DNA of 64,000 bases from Ryuthela nishihirai (lineage: Eukaryota > Arthropoda > Arachnida > Araneae > Heptathelidae), in contig JAWZYU010000009.1 of assembly GCA_038380435.1 (NCBI GenBank), positions 61,905,901 through 61,969,900 on the forward strand, written 5' to 3'. A model generated the notes under the pieces. That model did no database searches and had not been told where the DNA came from. It worked only from the letters and a program-made list of their open reading frames with translations. This document shows, in pieces, positions 23,521-33,907 of this stretch. A program made the position numbers and the translations under genes. The first letter of the stretch is position 1, and every line of letters starts with the position of its first letter.

Positions 23521-24540
23521 ATGAGAAGCGTAATGGGAAAGGAGCCAGATTTAGATGCATTTGATAGAGGGCAGATCGTAGGTGCCCGCCGGATGGGACA
23601 CTCGATCTCGGAAATTGTCAGCGAACTTGAATTTTCCCGTACACCAGTTTCAAAAGTGTTATGGGAATATGAATATTCTGGCAGAAAAACAAGCACCCGG
23701 ACAAACTGTAAAAGACAACCAGTCTTGAATGATCGTGGGTTTTGTCGTTTGACCCACATCGTACGGACCGATAGGGGCCAGACATTATCTGAAATCCCTT
23801 CCCATCTGAACGTGGGTTGCAACCAAGAAGTCTGTGCACGGACTGTGCAACACTCACTTCATCGTCTCGGCTTCGGGAGCCTACGATCTATTAGAGTCCC
23901 ACTTCCAACGGCACGTCACCGGGCTCAACGCCTTGCCTGGGCTAAAGAACATCGAAACTCGACCATCGAAAATTGCCAACGGATAGCCTGGGGTGATGAA
24001 TCCCGATTTAAATTTCATCACGCCGATGGCAGACTGAGGGTATGGCGCCAATTCCATGAAGTCATGGATCCTGCATGTCAGGTTGGAACAGTACAAGCTG
24101 ATGGTGTCTCAGTGATAATCTGGGGTGTCTTCAGTTGGACGTCTGTGGGACCTTTGGTACATGTACCGACGACTCTCAATGCATCCCGGTAGGTAGAACT
24201 CATGGCTGACGATTTACACCCATTTATGGCAAACATACATCCCAATGGATATGGAGTCTACCAGACAGCTGTTCATCTCACAGGTCCATTTTGGCTACTG
24301 CATGTTTGCAGGAGCATTCTACTGACTTTGAAATAATGAATTGGCCACCTAGAAGCCCAGATTTAAATCCCATCGAAAATCTTTAGGATACCGTCGAGTA
24401 GAGTGTTCGGGCCCATGTCCCATAAGTGATGACCTTGAGAGAATTGTAGACAGCTCTGGAGGATGCATGGATCGCCACAGCTGTGAAACATTTAAGCAAG
24501 ATTGTGGAGTCCTTGCCTCGTCGCGTGGCGGCCGTTATCA
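23521..24540 (+). pseudogene. Tc1-like transposase, broken
   Basis: A helix-turn-helix region follows DLDAFDRGQIVGARRMGHSI. The first catalytic Asp is in AWGDESRFKFHHADGRLRVW. The frame ends at a TAG at 24190-24192. Beyond it a piece of the next region (ADDLHPFMANIHPNG) and, after a shift, WPPRSPDLNPIEN with the final Glu can be read, followed at once by another TAG. The expected second catalytic Asp motif (QQDN-like) is not legible at about 24240-24310. The ATG at 23521 suits the family start better than the upstream in-frame start at 23452. Inactive. Confidence 0.9.
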
Positions 24541-24581
24541 GGGTCAGAGGGGGTCCAACACGCTAAAAGGTTTCTATACCT

Positions 24582-24897
24582 AACCCGCGTTCAGATGGAG
24601 ATGATTTCAGATAATGTCTGGCCCCTATCGGTCTGTACGATGCAGGTCAGACGGCGAGGCCCATAGTCATTCCAGACTGGTTGTCCTTTGCAGTTTGTCT
24701 GGGTGCTTGTTTTTTTTTGCGGAATTTTCATTTTCCCTGAAATCTCTTGAAACTGTTGTACGAGAAAATCCTAGTTCGTTGACAATTTCGGAGATCGAGT
24801 GTCCCATCCGTCGGGCACCTATGAACAGTCCTCTGTCAAATGCATCTAAATCCCGCTCCTTTCTCATTACGCTTTTCACGACGAATGCTTGGGGAAG
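24582..24897 (-). pseudogene. Inverted second copy of the Tc1 transposase N-terminus
   Basis: The minus strand encodes KERDLDAFDRGLFIGARRMG and SEIVNELGFSRTTVSRDFRE, equivalent to the first 70-80 residues of the left arm. The reading then passes into the middle of the element, which has no continuation of the gene in this orientation. It cannot encode a transposase; it is the right inverted arm. Confidence 0.88.
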
Positions 24898-25290
24898 GGG
24901 GGCGGGGCGGGTCAGTCGGTAGCGCGCCAGGCTCGTAATCTGTAGTTCCCAGGTTCGAGTCCCAGCTGGGTCAGCATTGAGATTTATCTCCGCAAAATTC
25001 CCCGCCCTGCCCACGGTCAGTAGGGGACACCGATGGTCTTGGAAAGGCCGCCGTCCGTCGGATGGGACGTTAAGCCGTGGCCCCGTGTGTGGGAGAGCCA
25101 TACCCTGTGCACGTTAAAGAACACGCTGGATGGCCTTGACGGGAGGCTACAATCTGTCTCCCAACAGCTGTTCCAGTGGGTCCCCTCCCCCAACCGTTTC
25201 TGAGCCTTCGGGGTCCATGTGACCTGGCCATTTAGCCCATGGTGTGCAAAAAAGTGCCGCTCAGAGGTAAAACAACTCAACTCAACTCAA
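24898..25290 (+). repeat. SINE-B, full length, young
   Basis: A complete copy from the GGGCGGGTCAGTCGGTAGCG head to a CTCAACTCAACTCAA tail. An 11-base duplication flanks it: GCTTGGGGAAG at 24887-24897 and GCGTGGGGAAG at 25291-25301 (one mismatch). It sits in the right arm of the palindromic Tc1 element, so it is younger than that element. The head matches tRNA-Met (CAGGCTCGTAATCTG against the usual TCTCATAATCTG). The B box is GGTTCGAGTCCC. Confidence 0.95.
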
Positions 25291-25678
25291 GCGTGGGGAA
25301 GCCAAAGCTGACAGCTATATATTACCAGAATTTCAGCCACGCATGCGCGCAAATGCGGGACTGAATTTGGATAACGTCTCCTATCCCTAATTCAATGGCA
25401 CTTCAGTGTATATATATTTAACATATTTCCCCCTCCGTTCCAGTTACTTCCTATTTTCAAATGGCTGGTGGGATAGCACCGTTTCTCCCACTCTCTAGAT
25501 GTGGCTCTGCTGAATATTGAAAAATATAATTTATTATGTTCACTAAAATGAACGTTCCCGATAATCTTTCATTGTAGGAGATTCACTGTAGGTTATGTGC
25601 AGTCTTTGTAACGAAATTTCGGTATGTTGGTCTCACAGTTTCTTTAAACTAAAGGTTCCCTCTTAATAATTGCTCATG

Positions 25679-25966
25679 AAATATATCTCCGCTAAATCTC
25701 GGTGAGAAAGGGGACACATATGGGCTTAAAAATGTCCTCCGTCCGTCGGAATTAGAGGTTAACTAAAGCCCCATATACAGGAGAGTCATACTTTGTGCAT
25801 GTTAAGAAATATGTTGGATTGTTTTGACGAAGATTTAAATTTGTTACTTAAAAGCTCTTTAGGGTTCCCCTTCTCCAACTTGTTCTGTGCCTTTGGGATA
25901 CTTGTGACCTGTCATTTAGCCCATTGTGTACAAAAAATGCCGTTCAGTGCTAAAAAAAATAACTCA
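25679..25966 (+). repeat. SINE-B, diverged, head missing
   Basis: Starts at the ATATCTCCGCTAAATCTC block and keeps the GTCCGTCGGA, GAGAGTCATAC, GTGACCTGTCATTTAGCCC and GTACAAAAAATGCCG blocks. The tRNA-like head is absent. Confidence 0.85.
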
Positions 25967-26967
25967 GTCTATCTAAAAAATATCTCTCCGAATAAATTTA
26001 CATTGTCGTGTTGAAGGCGCAAAATGTAAGATTTTTTCTGCACTTCTTCACATTGTTCAAATGCGGGATAAAAATATACAACTATAAGCAAAACATTTGG
26101 GAATTTGCTGTTAGTGCAGTTGTAATACCAAGCTTATTTCTTTCGTTAAAGATAAGAACATTAATGAAACGCTCTGTGCTTAAAAACGCGTCTTTCCAAG
26201 CTGTAAAACTTTAAAACATAGGTGCGTTTGGGTTGTCTACCTTAAAATGAAAAATTCAGTAATAGCTTCAAATGTTCTTTCCACCTTGAAAGCTCAAACT
26301 CAATAGTTCTTCGAGAACATACTGCTTTGGGTTGTATATTTTCTTCCAAGAAATCCATTATAAATCATAAACTGGAAAACGTAAGTACTTTGATAAAACG
26401 CAAAAGTTTTTTTTTTCCCTAAATCTACAATATGTGTTTCCTTTCATAAGTATCGTTGGGAGCTTTAAAACGGAAACTGCTCTCTAAGATATAAAACGTC
26501 GTGAGCTATCTTCCCGTGCATGTCCTGTTTGCCATAGTTTGGCACCTGGCCAACAGGAAGACTCTCTTTGCAAAAGAGGCGTAGTCGTGGAATGCTCTGA
26601 AATAATCACCAAGATTATTCCGCGCAGAGTTTTAAAAATAAAACAGGAATTTAAAAAGCTGTCAGACAACAGCTGTTTAACGAGAAAAAAGAGTAGTATA
26701 GTTTCATTAAGTGTGCATTAATATGAATTAAAATCTTAACTGAAATTGAAAAGTCGTTTCTATTCATGTTAGTGCACTAATTAATACATGTACTGAACTA
26801 AGTAAGATGATAATATTTTTGTAACGAATTGCTTTTATTAACTCAAGACAGCTTCGTTATAGCTTATTTTAGCATAACTAATTGTCGAAAGTGGGAAAAA
26901 AATGTAAAACGCTGTCGTCAACAGGAGATTTTGCTTTTAGCTTATGGGATTTTTATCATCTTCACTG
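25967..26967. other. No recognisable gene
   Basis: AT-rich. Overlapping antisense frames at 26484-26721 have no motif and mirror each other. Confidence 0.55.
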
Positions 26968-27288
26968 GTGGGACGGGGGTAATTCAGTCGATAGCGTGTC
27001 AGGCTCGCAATCTGCAATACGAATAGAAATGTTCCAGTCCCAACTGGGCCAGCGTTGAAATTTTTTTCCAGTAAGGGACGCTTATGGGCTTGTAAAGGTT
27101 GCCGTCCATCGGATGGAAAGTTAAGCCATAGCTCCATGTGGAAAGAGGTTTGCACTGCACACTTCAGTCTTCTAATAGCTGTCCAGTAGGTGCCCTCCCC
27201 ACAACCTTCCCTGAACTCTTGGGGCCTGTGCGATCTGGCCATTGTGTACAAAAATGTGCCGTTCAGAGGTAAAACAACTCATCATAAC
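26968..27288 (+). repeat. SINE-B, moderately diverged
   Basis: Head GGGTAATTCAGTCGATAGCG and AGTCCCAACTGGGCCAGCG are legible, followed by shortened central blocks and a GTGCCGTTCAGAGGTAAAAC end. It has small internal deletions relative to the 31.7-kb copy. Confidence 0.88.
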
Positions 27289-27569
27289 TGACCACAGAAG
27301 AGTCAATGGCAGTCCCAAGAACCCTAGTTTTTATAGGCAAGGTTTAGTGAGCAACTCACAAAACGAGATTCATTGGAATTGCACAAGGTTCTCTCTGGAT
27401 CCTCCTATTAGTCTATTTTTTGAGAGGTGTCATCTCTCCTTATCCCCCCCAAATGAGACCGCCACCGCGTAGTCTTTGGGGCATCCGGAGGCAGTAAAGG
27501 ATAACAAAAGAGTGGGGGAGAGGGAACTGCAAATTCCTAAAGTGATGAATTATGACCAGTGGAAAAAAA

Positions 27570-27652
27570 AGGCTTTCCTGTTGATTAACATGCACTAAAA
27601 TTCCTAGAAAATAAATATCGCTCCGACTCCTATTCCCGAAGATAAATATAGA
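27570..27652. repeat. Dispersed direct repeat, part 1
   Basis: TTGATTAACATGCACTAAAA to CGAAGATAAATATAG matches 28800-28880 at roughly four bases in five. The next part of the repeat resumes at about 28551-28590 (GATTTTAGGATGAATGATAA). The copy at 28800-28920 has both parts side by side, so about 900 bases were inserted here. Confidence 0.65.
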
Positions 27653-27749
27653 AAATAAGGAAAAAAAATAGGAACATTGAAGAAATTTTTCGCGTTTCTC
27701 TTCAACTATCAAGGAAGCAATTAGTTTAACGCCGATATTAAATGTAGAA

Positions 27750-28285
27750 TCTCTTTTGTTGCGATCTCATGCAACCACGGCAATTTCCGGTTCCGCTTGT
27801 ACAGCACTACCTGGTTATGAAAAGCCATGACCATCTAGAGCCGGGGGCAAGGAATAGGCCTTATAGGCGCACCTCAACCCCAGCCTCACATGGCAGCAGT
27901 CCTATAGAAGGAAAACTGACCACCGGAAGAAACCTTACTTTAATCTATTTCCCGGTTTGCAAATGTGCATGGATATATAGATCCAAGCTCGATCGGCACC
28001 CGGGGTGGAGACTCTTAGTAGGACCCGGACTTTTGAAAGGGCTCTGGCTTACTAGGAGCCAATCCCGTTCTGCCGAGCCCTTGAACAGCTCCACTGAGCT
28101 CCTGAGAGGTGAGGTCTCAGACGCTGTCACCGACCAACCGGCCAGGGAACCAGTTGGCAGCATCGTCGACCTCGGTTGGCCTTAGCCATGTCCAACCGGG
28201 ACACCAATCCGGTCGGCACAGCCTTCAGCCGGGTTGCCGGACCCTAGGCCCCCCCACCACGACAAGGTGGTCCCCTATCGGGGGG
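27750..28285. mobile_element. GC-rich retroposon-like insert with 16-bp target duplication
   Basis: GATATTAAATGTAGAA stands at 27734-27749 and again at 28286-28301, exactly flanking 536 bases that are much richer in G and C than the surroundings. The right end holds two small hairpins (CCACC-GACAA-GGTGG and TCCCC-TATC-GGGGA). The left end has TTGCGATCTCATGCAA. A long exact target duplication points to target-primed reverse transcription, but neither end has a poly(A) or simple-repeat tail, and the element resembles neither SINE-A nor SINE-B. A 138-codon plus frame (27769-28185) has no motif I know. It may be a LINE-derived non-autonomous element. Confidence 0.75.
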
Positions 28286-28799
28286 GATATTAAATGTAGA
28301 AGAAACATTTTCTTCCGATTGGAAGGATACGAATCTATGACTTCCTGATAACACGTCAGGTGTTCTGATCGCTGATGTATCAGCCACCGATGAAATGTCC
28401 TTTAATTGATGTTATGAACTTCCCTACCTGCAGTTCACAACTCTGTCGGTTGTTCTCTGTCACAACTCTGTATCTGTTCTTCTTGAAGCAGATACGATAA
28501 AAAATTTAATTCCGACGTTACACTAAAAGTGATCACTTCCCTGAAAATATGAACATGATTTTAGGATGAATGATAAAAGTCGTTAGTTAAACATTGACAT
28601 ATTGTATCGACGTGAAAAAAATAAAGTTCCTGTCGAAGTCATTTCTAGCTTACGGCAATTCTTTTTTATCATCTGTACTGGCTACAAAAGTATCCAGAGT
28701 GTTCGGGCACCAAGCGAATGGAATTAAAATTGGGCATTCAAATAATTATTAATTCTGACAAGTAAGAGCAAAAGACATGATTGCAGAATTCCCAGCATA

Positions 28800-28920
28800 C
28801 GTTTCTTATTGATTAACATGCATTGAGATTCTGGAAAGTAAATATCCGCCCGCACTCCTCTTCTCCGAAGTCAGATGCAGGAATATGATTTTGGGATGAA
28901 TGATAAAGAGTCTTTGGTTT
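28800..28920. repeat. Dispersed direct repeat, uninterrupted copy
   Basis: Combines the two blocks that are separated by about 900 bases at 27570-28590. It acts as the empty-site counterpart of that insertion. The family is unknown. Confidence 0.6.
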
Positions 28921-28933
28921 AGTACCTATATAC

Positions 28934-31179
28934 TAGGGTGGGCCGAATATACCGCAGAAAAGTTGCGAATTGGGGAGACTAAAAAGGGGTTAAAAAAGAA
29001 ATAAAATCGGTTTATATCTTCCGGTCGCGCATGTGCTCTAAAGTTTGCCGAAATTTGGAAAAATTCACATTTTTACGATAATTTTTAACATTTTTAAATT
29101 AGCCTCTTCCCGAATGTAATAGCTCACATTCTTATGTATTAGAACCACAGAAAATAATGTTTAAATATTATTAAAATCCATCAACATCTTCCGGTCGCGC
29201 ATTGCCTTCAAATTTAATGAAATTTTGAAAGAAATTTACAAATGAAGGTAGATCACAGTTCAAGGAAAAAAAACACTAACAACTTACATGTTCTTTATAT
29301 TTGTTCTTTATTGAATACAAGTTTAAATGTTTAAAAACAAATTATTTTAGACCATTGGTAATATTTATAAACAGATTTTTTTATTGTAAAAACTAAGTTT
29401 TTGTATGAAGAGTCGTAAGTCCAAGAAACTCATGTTGAACAATTGAACATCTCCGTTTTCACTCATTCTTAGCTGAAGGTACTTCGAAATCTGATTTATG
29501 GGCGAAGTTAGGCATGGTTGACCTTGACAGCAGAATTGTTCTGATAAAACCATCCCTAGACTCAGCTCCGCAAACTTTTCCTGAGGCTTCTGTCACGAGT
29601 TTCACACATCGTTCAACTGCCTGTGTGTGAACTTGAATGTTATATCCCAATTAGGGACTGAGTCGCTTTGAATATGTGATTTAATCTCATCGTCACTGAT
29701 ATCTTTTAATAATCGGGGAAAAGCTAAGTGGCTGCGAAAAACGTCTAGTGATTGGCTTCAGGAGTATTGGCTGTCAGATCCCCACAATAGACAGAAGTAT
29801 ACTAAGTAAGGATCAGCAATATCTACTCGATATTTCCATGGTAATAAAGTCGGGAAACTGTAAAGAGGATTTGGCTGTACGAGATCCTGGTCCCTTGTCA
29901 CACTCGAGGTGGTTGACAACAGCAAATCGAACTCTCAGATTGTACTTAGTGAAGTCCGACACCTGAACTTCAAGAAATAGTTGTATTTATTTTGAAGTCA
30001 TACATGCCAATGTGGTTTAGTATTAAAACAAGTAAATACTTTAGAGAGGGACCAAAACTTGTGTACCAATCAATATAATCTTCAAGGTACCTGCCTGAAG
30101 ATTTACGTAATATTGTCGACCCTGTGATCGAACGAAATGGCTTTTTCGCTCATCCAGAACATTTAATGTTAGCCATGACACAAGATAATACAAAACACAT
30201 AAGAGAGCTCGGACTTCGACGAATTCTAAAGGCGAGACAGTTAGATCAAAAGGTGAATTCTAAAGGCGAGACAGTTAGATCAAAACGTCTAGCATGAATG
30301 TATCAGAACATTCATGCCGCCAAAACTCAATTTCAAGGCTCAAGACTACTCGGAAATAATTAACTGGATGGACTGTGATTTATCTTCTCCCCCATTATTA
30401 AAAGATATCAGTGACGATGAGATTAAATCACATATTCAAAGTGACTCAGTCCCTAATTGGGATATAACATTCAAGACATTCCCAGTTCACACACAGGCAG
30501 TTGAACGATGTGTGAAACTCGTGACAGAAGCCTCAAGAAAAGTTTGCGGAGCTGAGTTTAGGGATGGTTTTATGCCTAATTTCGCCCATAAATCAGATTT
30601 CAAAATACCTTCAGCTAAGAATGAGTGAAAACGGAAATGTTCAATTGTTCAACATGAGTTTCTTGGACTTACGACTCTTCATACAAAAACTTAGTTTTTT
30701 CAATAAAAAAATCTCTTTATAAATATTACCAATGGTCTAAAATAATTTGTTTTTAAACATTTAAACTTGTATTCAATAAAGAACAAATATAAAGAACATG
30801 TAAGTTGTTAGTGTTTTTTTTCCTTGAACTGTGATCTACCTTTATTTGTAAATTTCTTTCAAAATTTCATTAAATTTGAAGGCAATGCGCGACCGGAAGA
30901 TGTTGATGGATTTAAATAATATTTAAACATTATTTTCTGTGGTTCTAATACATAAGACTGTGAGCTATTACATTCGGGAAGAGGCTAATTTAAAAATGTG
31001 AAAAATTATCGTAAAAAGGTGAATTTTTCCAAATTTCGGCAAACTTTAGAGCATATGCGTGACCGGAAGATATAAACCGATTTTATTTCTTTTTTAACCA
31101 ATTTTTAGTCTCCCCAATTCGCAACGTTTCCGCGGTACTACGACTTGAAAAAAAAAAATTATTTTTTCGGCCCACCCTA
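28934..31179 (+). mobile_element. DNA transposon with inverted arms of about 790 bp (palindromic derivative)
   Basis: Termini TAGGGTGGGCCGA and its reverse are flanked by 8-base duplications CTATATAC (28926-28933) and CTACATAC (31180-31187), one mismatch. Eight-base duplications and a TAGGG-type end fit hAT-like elements, but the encoded protein does not let me assign a superfamily. The left arm (28934-29717) and right arm (30389-31179) are reverse complements, by eye about 95 percent alike. Both include the transposase C-terminal coding region. The right arm has lost 30 bases (10 codons) between two AT dinucleotides, and the arms also differ by about 25 bases near the outer end. Fewer than 700 bases of single-copy sequence separate the arms. 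Confidence 0.88.
29718..30628 (+). pseudogene. Transposase-like gene remnant in the palindromic element
   Basis: The plus strand reads PGPLSHSRWLTTANRTLRLY, then, in other frames, NGFFAHPEHLMLAMTQDN-like sequence and a 104-codon frame with HTQAVERCVKLVTEAS near its end. I know this motif series from a very abundant transposon-encoded protein family in arthropod and cnidarian genomes whose superfamily I cannot name. Several stops and shifts interrupt it. A 34-bp tandem duplication (GGCGAGACAGTTAGATCAAA twice) at about 30218-30285 adds damage. The matching C-terminus is repeated on the minus strand at 29459-29650. Confidence 0.75.
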
Positions 31180-31535
31180 CTACATACTGTATCACTAACT
31201 GTTCTCAAGAGTTGGGTTGTGTTACCTCTGATCGGCACTTTTTTTTTAATTTCATTGTCACATTTGAATTCTAATTAATACATTTTGTCAAGATGTCATT
31301 ACAATAAACTCGATATACCCTTTCTTCACGCTAATTTTCTTGTTTCGTATATTACAATTTTAGCTTTGAATCTCTTGCGTGTTACCTTCGGTAGAAATAC
31401 GAACGGGTACCTTGTACAAGAACGTGTTACTGTAGGTAGTTCGATCATCAGCTTTCTTAAAGCTCCTGGTAGAACGGGAGGATGCATTGGTATGGACTGA
31501 GATGTTTTGCCTGTGCTTGGTACCTTTTTTTAAGA

Positions 31536-32250
31536 CAGTTAGTTAAATTGCCAGGTCACATGGGCTCTAAGAAATTATGCGGGTGGTCACCGAGTGTAAA
31601 GCTGCTAAGAGACAGATGGTAGACTCCCGTCAAGGCAATACAGTGTGTTCTTTAAGGTACACAGCGTATGAGGTTCCTGCACATATTGCCACCGCTTTAT
31701 GGGGCGGGGACGGCTCAGTCGGTAGCGCGCCAGGCTCGTAATCTGTAGTTCCCAGGTTCGAGTCCTAGCTGGGTCAGCGTTGAGATTTATATCCGCAAAA
31801 TTCCCCGCCCTCCCCACGGTCAGTAGGGGACACCGATGGGCTTGGAAAGGCCAACGTCCGTCGGATGGGACGTTAAGCCGTGGCCCCGTGTATGGGAGAG
31901 CCATACCCTGTGCACGTTAAAGAACACGCTGGATGGCCTTGACGGGAGGCTACCATCTGTCTCCCAACAGCTGTTCCAGTGGGTCCCCTCCCCCAACCTT
32001 CTCTGAGCCTTCGGGGTCCATGTGACCTGGCCATTTAGCATGGTGTGCAAAAAAGTGCCGCTCAGAGGTAAAACAACCCAAACAAAAGCCACCGCTTTAC
32101 TTCCAATCCGAAGGATGACAGACATTCCAACCGTCATCTCTCACGGAGGGCAGAACGGGGGTTAGCAAAGATATATCTGAACACAGGCACCGTTGGGAAT
32201 CAAACCTGAGAACTGCAGATTACAAGCCGGGCATATTACCGACCGAGTCG
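31536..32250 (-). repeat. SINE-B, old copy, split by a younger SINE-B
   Basis: Minus-strand SINE in two parts, 31536-31699 and 32100-32250. The first part has the distal block (GCCAGGTCACATGGGC) and the second the head (CGACTCGGTCGGTAATATGC in SINE orientation). The interruption is the plus-strand copy at 31700-32087 with its target duplication. Confidence 0.9.
31700..32087 (+). repeat. SINE-B, full length, young (best reference copy)
   Basis: The cleanest copy. Head CGGCTCAGTCGGTAGCGCG, B box GGTTCGAGTCC, then GTCCGTCGGATGGGACGTTA, GAGAGCCATACCCTGTGCAC, GTTAAAGAACACGCTGGATG, CTGTCTCCCAACAGCTG and CCATGTGACCTGGCC blocks, ending GAGGTAAAACAACCCAAAC. It is flanked by GCCACCGCTTTA at 31688-31699 and 32088-32099, a perfect 12-base duplication. 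The conserved centre recalls the wide-ranging metazoan SINE core domains (CORE, V, Deu, Nin-DC types); which one I cannot decide by eye. Confidence 0.95.
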
Positions 32251-32291
32251 ACGTTTAATGCGTCCGACATTGATGTGGTCATGTTGACATA

Positions 32292-33480
32292 CACCGAAGA
32301 GCAGAAACGTTATGACCATCTGTCTAATATGATGTTGGTCTTCCATGTGCCACCAAAACAGTCTTACCCGGCAAGGCATGGATGCTATAAGATTTCTAAA
32401 GGTGTCTTGTGGTATCTGGTACCAACACGTAACCAGCAGATTTTTTAACTCTTGCAAGTTACGTGGTTGAGCTGCCGCAGATCGAATATGCTGTTGCAAC
32501 ACAAACCACAGATGCTCGATTGGAGTCTCAGGAATTTGGAGGCCAGGGCAATACCTGGAAGTCTCACTCATGTTCCACAAACCATTTTCGAAAAATCCAG
32601 GCAGTGTGGCATGACGCATTATCCTGCTGAAAGAATGCAGTACTAGAGGGAAATACCGTTGCTATGAAAGGATGTACCTGGTTTGCAATGATGTTCAGGT
32701 AGGTGGTAGAAATCATAGTTTCCTGCACATGAATGACTGGACCCAGGGTTTCCCAGCAGAACATTGCCCAAAGCCTTACACTTCTTCAACGGCTTGTTGC
32801 CATCCCATGGTGCATCCTGATGCCAACAGTTTCCAAGGTAAACGACGCACATGTACCTGGCCATCCACATGGTGCAACAGTAAACAAGATTCATCAAATC
32901 AGACAACCTTCTTCCAATCATTCAAGGTCCAGTTTTCATGCGTTGTAGACACTTTTGATGGTGAACTGAGGTTAGCATGGTCACTCCGAGCGCCCAGCGA
33001 CTACGCAGCCATATTTTCAGCAGGGTAAAATGCACTGTGTGTTGTGACACATTACACACGTCACCAACATTCAAATTACGCCGAGTTGCGCCATAGTGTC
33101 CCTTCTGTTGGCTCGTACCATATGGGATGGGATACCTTTCGCTCACCTCTAGCATTGATGAGCCGTGATCATCCACACTTTACCAGCTGTTCGTGGTTTT
33201 TCCCTACTCGGACCACTTTTTGAAGGTACTAACTACAGCTAACCATTGCCGTCTCGAAAATGCTCTGACCTAGTCGTCTGGCCATTACAATTTGGCCGTT
33301 GTCAAACTCATTAAGTTCTCTGCCTTTGCCATCTGAAGAACAAGAACAACAGTGATTAACAGTGCTCAGTATCAGGTGTTATTTATATCGTTTTATGACC
33401 TTCATACGCGCTGTCATTTACCTGCAGTTGCTTCGATTTGCAAAAAGACACGCTGGTCATAATGTTTTGAGTCTTCGGTG
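32292..33480 (-). mobile_element. Tc1-like element, family 2, inactive
   Basis: Ends ACACCGAAGA and its reverse TCTTCGGTG are flanked by TA on both sides, with a longer ACGTTATGACC/GGTCATAATG match. Minus-strand fragments read DESC-like sequence (first catalytic region), FFQQDNASCHTAW (second catalytic Asp intact) and PETPIEHLWFVLQQHI (Glu intact), in different frames: 32922-33176, 32564-32764 and 32236-32619. Shifts and stops make it a pseudogene. It shares ends and coding blocks with the copy at 61.8-63.0 kb. Confidence 0.9.
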
Positions 33481-33907
33481 TATGCAAGACGACAGAAGTT
33501 TCGAACGGGATTATTATAATAATAAAAGTTTGAATTCCGAAACGGTCTAAAATGATTGATCGAGTGCGAGAAAGAGTTGAATTTGCGTATTTATTGATGT
33601 AATTTATCAGGACATCACATAAATAATTTTCCCATCATCCATAATAATTTTTCTACCTCTTCTTTGATCAAGTTTGGCGGGTTTTTCAGCATTCAGTCAC
33701 TGTTGATGACATGTAGAAGGAATCTGAGTTTTTTCACAGGTTTTTCATTAGTTAAGCAGGATCTTCTTCAGGAATGGCTATGAGGAGGAATAATTAAATT
33801 TAACAAGCCTGCCTGAATGCGCATCAAAGGCCAAAGTGTAATACCACACCTAAACGTCTGTAGTTATGTTTGCATTTCTTCACATTTAGAACTTCTTCAC
33901 CATAAGA
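33481..33907. other. No recognisable gene
   Basis: AT-rich spacer between a Tc1-like element and a SINE. No motif seen. Confidence 0.55.

Larger units (their letters stand above)
23390..25408 (+). mobile_element. Tc1-like element with long inverted arms (palindromic derivative)
   Basis: The left end (GAAGTGCCATTGAATTAGGG, from about 23391) is matched in reverse at the right end, which finishes CAATGGCACTTCAGTG before a TA. The inverted match is not confined to short TIRs. About 430 bases at 23390-23818, including the transposase 5' coding region, are repeated in opposite orientation at 24582-25408 once the inserted SINE-B is subtracted. By eye the arms are about 85 percent alike. Between the arms lie the remainder of the transposase and its C-terminus. 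Normal Tc1 elements have TIRs of tens to a few hundred bases outside the gene, so coding-region arms are abnormal. Confidence 0.88.

Noticed and set aside
27769..28185. 138-codon frame in the GC-rich insert as a gene
   Set aside because: High GC content lengthens chance frames. An opposite-strand frame overlaps it and there is no recognisable domain.
28190..28285. HDV-like self-cleaving ribozyme at the end of the GC-rich insert
   Set aside because: Small hairpins are present, but I could not fit the nested double-pseudoknot with its catalytic C by eye. Left only as a test in the findings.
31711..31770. tRNA gene
   Set aside because: A and B boxes are present, but the acceptor stem and full cloverleaf do not close, and the sequence continues into a SINE body. 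The same holds for the SINE-A heads.
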